Assembly (NCBI GenBank): GCA_948815685.1
Contig: CAQJOC010000072.1
Span: forward strand, 398-5,900
DNA: 5,503 nt
DNA from: an uncultured Eubacteriales bacterium
GTDB taxonomy: Bacteria > Bacillota > Clostridia > Oscillospirales > Acutalibacteraceae
Direction of reading: 5' to 3'
Positions 1-4,202 of the stretch are shown one piece after another. The position numbers and the translations under genes were made by a program. Numbering within the stretch: position 1 is the first letter of the stretch; every line of letters begins with the position of its first letter. The notes under the pieces are model-generated. The model was not told where the DNA came from. It saw nothing but the letters and a program-made list of their open reading frames with translations, and made no database searches.

Positions 1-73
1 AGCTACAAAATATTTTACTTTCTGTGGAAAGTTCCACGTGTGTTTCAAGTCCGCATACTAACTCATATTTCAT
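1..73 (-). CDS. gatB: GatB, Asp/Glu-tRNA amidotransferase subunit B (N-terminal 24 codons only)
   Basis: Only the first 24 codons plus one base lie in the window; the gene runs off the left edge. The readable peptide starts MKYELVCGLETHVEL and continues into STESKIFCS. This is the GatB N-terminus, whose family consensus is close to 'YE.VIGLE.H.EL.T.SK.FC'. GatB is the tRNA-binding subunit of GatCAB. It phosphorylates the misacylated Glu or Asp on the tRNA and accepts ammonia channelled from GatA. The ATG (73-71) overlaps the gatA stop codon as ATGA, and a GGGGG Shine-Dalgarno-like run (85-81) sits 7 nt upstream inside the last codons of gatA. This supports translational coupling. Cys in 'VCGLETH' replaces the commoner Ile, a mild variation. 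Identity is secure from the motif and from its position after gatC-gatA. Confidence 0.93.
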   Translation of the reverse strand, partial: MKYELVCGLETHVELSTESKIFCS

Positions 74-1533
74 ATTTTTACCCCCATATCGGTTTTATGC
101 AAAAATTGTCTTTCTGTTTTCATTTCATACATATTTGCCGCATTTAACAATTTTGCTTCACTAAAATTATCACCGATAAGCTGCATACCTATGGGAAGTC
201 CATTGGAATGAAATCCGCAAGGTAAAGAAATCGCCGGAATCCCTGCAGTATTTACAGGAACTGTATAAATATCAGTAAGATACATTTCTACGGGATTTGA
301 AGAAGTCATACCAAATTTAAATGCTGTGGATGCCGCTGTCGGAGCAAGAAGAATATCAAATTTACCAAAAGCCCTTTTAAATGCTCGAACAATTTCCCCA
401 CGCAAATTTTGCGCTTTTTTATAGTAAGCATCATAATATCCCGCACTTAAAACATATGTTCCTAATAGAATTCTACGTTTAACTTCCTTTCCAAAGCCTT
501 TTGCTCGTGTTTTACATATCATGTCATTTATATCGGTATAATTTTCCGCTTTGTATCCATAACGTATACCATCATATCTTCCCAAATTAGAAGAAGCTTC
601 AGCACATACTAAAATATAATACACAGGCAAAGCATATTTTAGTTCAGGTAAATTAAAATATTCTATTTGTGCTCCTAAAGATTTATATACTTCAATAGCT
701 TGGTTAATAGATTTCTGTATTTCGGAATCTATACCTTCAAAATATTCTTTGGGTATCCCTATTTTCATTCCTGATATTGAATTATTCAATTTACAAAATG
801 TATCGCATGTAATATTTTTACAAGATGTGGAATCTTTCGGGTCATACTTCGATATAGCATCGAAAACTATAGAGGCATCTTGAACCGTGTGAGTCATCGG
901 ACCAACTTGGTCAAAACTTGATGCATAAGCAATAATTCCATAGCGTGAAACTGCTCCGTAAGTCGGTTTTAATCCAACAATTCCGCAAAAAGCTGCGGGT
1001 TGGCGAATTGAACCGCCTGTATCGGAACCTAAACCATATACTGCAATATTCCCTGCAACCGCAGCAGCAACGCCTCCCGAACTTCCTCCCGCAACACAAG
1101 AAATATCATGAGGATTTTTCGCACCTCCAAAACATGAAGTTTCACATGTGGAACCCATGGCAAATTCATCCATATTCCCTTTACCAAGCAAAACGGCGCC
1201 TTGTTGCTTTAATAGTTCCCATACGGTAGCGTCATATATCGGTACATAACCTTTAAGTATATTTGAACAGCACGTTGTTTCAATTCCGTTTGTGGACATA
1301 TTATCTTTTAAAAGCATGGGAATACCTTCAAGCAAGGAAATTTCCTTGCCTGAAGCTATCTTTTTATCTATTTCTTTAGCCGATTTTATTGCACTTTCTT
1401 CGCAAACATTTACATAAGCATTTAATTTACTTTTTTTTATTTCATCTAAATATTTTTGTGTCAATTCATAACAAGAAATTTTTTTGGTTATCAGCAAATT
1501 ATGAATATAAGTTATTGTCCCATCAGACTGCAT
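70..1533 (-). CDS. gatA: GatA, Asp-tRNA(Asn)/Glu-tRNA(Gln) amidotransferase subunit A
   Basis: Complete 487-residue amidase-signature protein of normal GatA length. GatA hydrolyses glutamine (or asparagine) in the cytoplasm and feeds ammonia through a tunnel to GatB, which amidates the misacylated tRNA. The Ser-cisSer-Lys triad is visible: Lys76 in 'GIPMLLKDN', Ser151 in 'AGGSSGG' and nucleophile Ser175 in 'GSDTGGSIR'. Other family marks are 'GKGNMDEFAMGS' (about 117-128), 'GLKPTYGAVSRYG' (187-199) and the C-terminal 'PVNTAGIPAISLPCG' (426-440). The ATG is preceded by GAGGGGG (1551-1545) at 11-nt spacing, and the N-terminus aligns with the usual family start. It follows gatC by 22 nt and its TGA overlaps the gatB ATG, so the three subunits should be made together. 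The protein is rather Cys-rich (about 14), which fits an anaerobe but is not diagnostic. No defect is visible. Confidence 0.98.
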   Translation of the reverse strand: MQSDGTITYIHNLLITKKISCYELTQKYLDEIKKSKLNAYVNVCEESAIKSAKEIDKKIASGKEISLLEGIPMLLKDNMSTNGIETTCCSNILKGYVPIYDATVWELLKQQGAVLLGKGNMDEFAMGSTCETSCFGGAKNPHDISCVAGGSSGGVAAAVAGNIAVYGLGSDTGGSIRQPAAFCGIVGLKPTYGAVSRYGIIAYASSFDQVGPMTHTVQDASIVFDAISKYDPKDSTSCKNITCDTFCKLNNSISGMKIGIPKEYFEGIDSEIQKSINQAIEVYKSLGAQIEYFNLPELKYALPVYYILVCAEASSNLGRYDGIRYGYKAENYTDINDMICKTRAKGFGKEVKRRILLGTYVLSAGYYDAYYKKAQNLRGEIVRAFKRAFGKFDILLAPTAASTAFKFGMTSSNPVEMYLTDIYTVPVNTAGIPAISLPCGFHSNGLPIGMQLIGDNFSEAKLLNAANMYEMKTERQFLHKTDMGVKI

Positions 1534-1547
1534 AAAATTTTCAGCCC

Positions 1548-1551
1548 CCTC
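1548..1551 (-). promoter_or_regulatory. Ribosome binding site of gatA (core of GAGGGGG)
   Basis: The purine run GAGGGGG at 1551-1545 lies 11 nt before the gatA ATG, inside the 22-nt gatC-gatA gap. It is G-rich rather than canonical GGAGG. It fixes the gatA start, since no other ATG with a comparable site is nearby. Confidence 0.6.
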
Positions 1552-1555
1552 TTCC

Positions 1556-1837
1556 CTATTGATTATAATTTTTAATCTGAAAGAATCCGTTTTTTCCTCC
1601 GTCGGCGTTCTTTAATATCAATTCTCGGTCAAAAGATTCTTTAGCTATATCTTCTCTTAATACATTACACAAACCATTTATATTATCAAATTCATCTGAT
1701 GAAATTTCAGCATTATTAATTTCATCGGCAAATTTTACGATATTTTCCATTTCTTTTGCTAAATTATCCAATTCATTTTCTTCCACAAATAATTTGGATA
1801 ATCCGGCTATATTTAAAATATCTTCCCTTTTTATCAT
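1556..1837 (-). CDS. gatC: GatC, Asp-tRNA(Asn)/Glu-tRNA(Gln) amidotransferase subunit C
   Basis: Small subunit of GatCAB. In the family it wraps around the GatA-GatB interface and stabilises the complex; it has no catalytic residues. The sequence begins MIKREDILNIAGLSKL and continues with an acidic helix ending near 'MENIVKFADEINN', matching the usual GatC opening '(I)..E.V..IA.LA.L' and its two-helix N-terminal part. The C-terminal section 'LREDIAKESFDRELIL' corresponds to the family 'LREDEV..S..RE..L.NAP', and here 'KNADGGKNGFFQIKN' replaces the usual 'NAPE...GFF.VP'. I chose the ATG at 1837 (93 residues) because AGGTGA (1853-1848) lies 10 nt upstream and homologues start here. An in-frame ATG at 1846 gives 96 residues, but its Shine-Dalgarno would be only 1 nt away. 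It lies between aspS (gap 74-83 nt) and gatA (gap 22 nt). Confidence 0.95.
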   Translation of the reverse strand: MIKREDILNIAGLSKLFVEENELDNLAKEMENIVKFADEINNAEISSDEFDNINGLCNVLREDIAKESFDRELILKNADGGKNGFFQIKNYNQ

Positions 1838-1847
1838 ATTAACCATT

Positions 1848-1853
1848 TCACCT
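1848..1853 (-). promoter_or_regulatory. Ribosome binding site of gatC; decides between two start codons
   Basis: AGGTGA reads leftwards on the minus strand. It is 10 nt from the ATG at 1837 and only 1 nt from the ATG at 1846, so the spacing favours the shorter 93-residue GatC. A weaker GAG further upstream (about 1857-1855) could serve the longer form. Confidence 0.55.
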
Positions 1854-1920
1854 ACTCTTTTTATTTTTAATATTTTTATTTTTATCCTTTATTTCATCCT
1901 TTATCTCAACTTTTTATTTC

Positions 1921-3669
1921 TTAATCTCTGACTTTTATATGAAGCTCACGAAGCTGAGTTTCGGACACAAAATCCGGAGCTCCCATAAGTATATCTTGTG
2001 CATTACTGTTCATAGGAAATGCAATGACTTCCCTTATATTGTCTTCATCAGTTAAAAGCATAAGTATTCTGTCAATTCCAGGTGCCATACCCGCATGAGG
2101 TGGAGCCCCGAATTTGAAAGCGTTGTAAAGAGATGAAAATTTTTGTGTTACATCTTCTTCAGTGTATCCTGCTATTTCAAAGGCTTTAAGCAAAGACTTA
2201 ATATCATGATTACGAACAGCACCCGAAGAAAGCTCTACTCCATTACATACAATGTCATATTGATACGCAATAATATCAAGAGGTTTGCTGTTTTCTAATG
2301 CCTTAAGCCCTCCTTGAGGCATTGAAAAAGGATTATGGCTAAATATAATTTTACCCGTTTCTTCATCCGTTTCATACATAGGAAAGTCCACTATAAAACA
2401 CATTTTAAATGAAGATTTATCTATTAAGTTAAGTCTTTGTGCCAATTCGTTTCTTATTTGACCTGCAAGCAATGCTGTATCGTTTTCATCATCAGATGAA
2501 ATAAAATATAACACACAGTTAGGCTTAAGATTAGCTCTTTTTTTGAGTTCTTCTTTTCTATTATCGGGAATAAATTTATCTATTGGACCTAAGAAAGTCA
2601 TTTCTTCCGTTACTTTTATATAGCCTAACCCTTTCATACCGATTTCTTGTGCGAATTTTAGCATTTTTTCAAAGAACCCCTTGCTTTGTGATGCACAATC
2701 TGGCACATTGATGGCTCTAACGGTTTTACCTCTGAAAGGTGCAAAATCAGAATTTTCAAAAATATCACTTATATCTATTATTTCTAGAGGATTTCTAAGG
2801 TCCGGCTTGTCTGTTCCGTATTTAAGCATTGACTCTTTGTAAGGAATACGAGGAAATGGTTTATTTGATACCGATTTATTCGAAAATTTCGTAAAAACTT
2901 CCCGTAAAACATCTTCGGCAACATTAAAAACATCTTCCTGGTTTGCGAAAGACATTTCAAAATCTAATTGATAAAATTCTCCGGGGGAACGATCTGCCCT
3001 TGAATCTTCGTCACGAAAACAAGGAGCTATTTGATAATATTTATCAAATCCCGAAACCATTAAAAGCTGCTTAAATATTTGCGGAGCTTGAGGAAGTGCG
3101 TAAAATTTTCCTTTATATTTACGACTGGGAATAAGATAATCTCTCGCACCCTCCGGTGAGGAAACAGACAAAATAGGAGTCTGAATTTCCGTAAATCCGA
3201 GACTATGCATTTTATTTCTTAAAAAATGCATAAGTTCAGCTCTTAATGAAATATTATTACTTACCTTTTTGTTTCTTAAATCAAGAAATCTGTATTTTAA
3301 GCGTAAAGATTCTTTGGTTTCTTTGGATGTCTGTATCTCAAAAGGAAGATTTGATTCAGATTTACCAAGAAGAACTAATTCCGAAACTGTAATTTCGACC
3401 TGTCCAGTTTTAATTTTGGGATTTACAGTATCTTCATTTCTTTTAACCACTCTCCCCTTTACGGATATTACGCTTTCTTTGGGAATATTTTCTATTAAAC
3501 TTTCGTCGTGAAGTACTATCTGTACTGTTCCATAGTAATCTCGTAAATCTAAAAATTTTACTCCTCCGTGGTCCCTGATGTTTTCTATCCATCCTGCAAC
3601 TTTTACCTCTTTATCTATAAGTTGCTCTGTTATATCTCCACAAAAGTGTGTGCGGTAAACTTTTTCCAT
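1921..3669 (-). CDS. aspS: Aspartyl-tRNA synthetase, probably non-discriminating (Asp-tRNA Asp/Asn ligase)
   Basis: Class IIb synthetase of 582 residues, normal for the bacterial type. In the cytoplasm it activates aspartate with ATP and loads it onto tRNA. Domains in order: OB-fold anticodon-binding domain (about 1-105), class II core with motif 1 near 'TEIQTPILS' (160-168), motif 2 'FRDEDSRADRSPGEF' (218-232), the bacterial GAD insertion (about 290-410), and motif 3 containing 'PPHAGMAPGIDRILMLL' with Arg534. The anticodon domain reads 'RDHGG' with His34. His at this position marks non-discriminating enzymes in the literature, while discriminating ones carry Leu. Together with the downstream gatCAB this implies Asp-tRNAAsn formation. 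The core motifs resemble the alphaproteobacterial-type AspRS. The start at 3669 is preceded by GGAGGAG (3687-3681, 11 nt away). An in-frame ATG at 3720 would add 17 residues (MFYIPHILYF...) with no family match, and is rejected. It is probably the first gene of an aspS-gatCAB operon. Confidence 0.97.
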   Translation of the reverse strand: MEKVYRTHFCGDITEQLIDKEVKVAGWIENIRDHGGVKFLDLRDYYGTVQIVLHDESLIENIPKESVISVKGRVVKRNEDTVNPKIKTGQVEITVSELVLLGKSESNLPFEIQTSKETKESLRLKYRFLDLRNKKVSNNISLRAELMHFLRNKMHSLGFTEIQTPILSVSSPEGARDYLIPSRKYKGKFYALPQAPQIFKQLLMVSGFDKYYQIAPCFRDEDSRADRSPGEFYQLDFEMSFANQEDVFNVAEDVLREVFTKFSNKSVSNKPFPRIPYKESMLKYGTDKPDLRNPLEIIDISDIFENSDFAPFRGKTVRAINVPDCASQSKGFFEKMLKFAQEIGMKGLGYIKVTEEMTFLGPIDKFIPDNRKEELKKRANLKPNCVLYFISSDDENDTALLAGQIRNELAQRLNLIDKSSFKMCFIVDFPMYETDEETGKIIFSHNPFSMPQGGLKALENSKPLDIIAYQYDIVCNGVELSSGAVRNHDIKSLLKAFEIAGYTEEDVTQKFSSLYNAFKFGAPPHAGMAPGIDRILMLLTDEDNIREVIAFPMNSNAQDILMGAPDFVSETQLRELHIKVRD

Positions 3670-3680
3670 TTTAAAATCTT

Positions 3681-3687
3681 CTCCTCC
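3681..3687 (-). promoter_or_regulatory. Strong ribosome binding site of aspS; decides the start
   Basis: GGAGGAG lies 11 nt before the ATG at 3669. It would sit inside the coding region if the in-frame ATG at 3720 were used, and no comparable site precedes 3720. The 582-residue AspRS start is therefore preferred. Confidence 0.85.
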
Positions 3688-3704
3688 GAAAAAGTATAAA
3701 ATAT

Positions 3705-3740
3705 GGGGAATATAAAACAACAGACTACTATAAATTCCCC
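3705..3740 (-). other. Hairpin in the aspS 5' leader
   Basis: GGGGAAT (3705-3711) and ATTCCCC (3734-3740) are perfect 7-bp complements around a 22-nt loop, just upstream of the aspS ribosome binding site. In the minus-strand transcript the stem ends 17 nt before GGAGGAG, and the segment between is U-rich (ATATTTTATACTTTTT) but not a clean U-tract. It could affect translation or transcript stability or act as a poor attenuator; function is inference. No T-box consensus (AGGGTGGNACCGCG-like) accompanies it. Confidence 0.4.
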
Positions 3741-3845
3741 GATAAAATATTTCTTTGCATCCTATCAGTACAAAATAAATTCAAACATTATATTTGAGCT
3801 ATTTATTTTAAATACTTACCAAAATGCTATAATTACCTATGGTAT

Positions 3846-3874
3846 ATATTAGTCTGTTTAGTCAAATATGTCAA
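3846..3874 (-). promoter_or_regulatory. Sigma-70-type promoter for aspS (and probably gatCAB)
   Basis: On the minus strand a perfect -35 TTGACA (3874-3869) is followed by 17 bp and TAATAT (3851-3846), which matches 4 of 6 positions of TATAAT. Transcription would start near 3839 and give a leader of about 170 nt before aspS. The spacer contains the direct repeat GACTAA-ACA-GACTAA (3863-3849), a possible operator. A second TATAAT at 3792-3787 has no good -35 partner and is less convincing. Confidence 0.6.
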
Positions 3875-3902
3875 TCTTCTTTTAAGGACTGTCTCAAAAA
3901 TA

Positions 3903-3947
3903 AAAAAGAATTAAAATAAAAAGAATTAAAATAAAAAGAATTAAAAT
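3903..3947. repeat. 15-bp tandem repeat, three perfect copies
   Basis: AAAAAGAATTAAAAT occurs at 3903-3917, 3918-3932 and 3933-3947 without mismatch. A degenerate, slightly shortened fourth copy (AAAAAAATTAAAG) follows to 3960. On the minus strand it is a T-rich block ending about 30 bp upstream of the -35 box of the aspS promoter. That is too far upstream for a standard UP element, but it could bend DNA or vary in copy number. Confidence 0.9.
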
Positions 3948-4062
3948 AAAAAAATTAAAGCGAAATAATCGGATAGTCAAGAAATAACAATAGACTTCCT
4001 GCAAAATCAACGGGCATTATCTTAAAAAAACTGAATATGAAATCATAAATGAGCATAATTTC

Positions 4063-4099
4063 AAAAAATTTGCAGGTTTTTAGCCCAAAAAGGGAACCT
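4063..4099 (-). terminator. Weak terminator-like hairpin downstream of miaB
   Basis: On the minus strand AGGTTCCC, a TTTTT loop, GGG, a 5-nt bulge (CTAAA) and AACCT form a bulged 5+3 bp stem. Five to six nt later comes TTTTTT (4068-4063). It is in the right place to end the miaB transcript, about 100 nt past the stop. However, the stem is short, bulged and AT-leaning, so this is only a candidate. Confidence 0.25.
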
Positions 4100-4202
4100 C
4101 TATTAAGTATATAACTGTTTTCATATTTTCGTCTTTTCACCCTTTCACCTTTTTCGCCTCTCTCCTTTTTGCCGCCTTACATCAATCAATCATTTTGTCA
4201 AA

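Larger units (their letters stand above)
3670..4202. other. Non-coding region between miaB and aspS
   Basis: About 530 bp with no convincing gene. From miaB towards aspS it holds a triple ATCA run next to the miaB stop (4181-4192), a purine-rich degenerate repeat on the minus strand (4117-4176), a weak hairpin followed by a T-run (4063-4099), and an 8-bp inverted repeat CCTGCAAA/TTTGCAGG (3998-4005 and 4069-4076). These are followed by the 15-bp tandem repeat (3903-3947), GGACTGTCTCAAAA (3886-3899), the promoter and the aspS leader. One GTG-initiated 61-codon ORF (3955-4140, minus) encodes a hydrophobic peptide that I do not recognise. I do not call it a gene. Confidence 0.7.

Noticed and set aside
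945..1229. Plus-strand ORF of 94 codons inside gatA
   Set aside because: It lies antisense within a fully conserved amidase gene and its product resembles nothing; it is a shadow frame, like the minus-strand ORF at 911-1099.
1838..1920. Terminator or separate promoter between aspS and gatC
   Set aside because: The gap is purine-rich on the minus strand with only a short direct repeat (ATCCTTTAT on the plus strand at 1884-1892 and 1896-1904). There is no GC stem and no convincing -35/-10 pair, so read-through is assumed.
3269..3511. Plus-strand ORF of 80 codons inside aspS
   Set aside because: Antisense to the AspRS anticodon-domain coding region, with no recognisable product.
3670..3720. 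N-terminal extension of AspRS from the ATG at 3720
   Set aside because: The 17 extra residues (MFYIPHILYF...) have no family counterpart, half of the leader hairpin lies in them, and the strong GGAGGAG site serves the ATG at 3669.
3670..3845. T-box riboswitch ahead of aspS
   Set aside because: No T-box core (AGGGTGGNACCGCG-like) and no terminator/antiterminator pair can be seen in the leader.
3903..3960. CRISPR array
   Set aside because: The 15-bp units are contiguous with no spacers; this is a simple tandem repeat.
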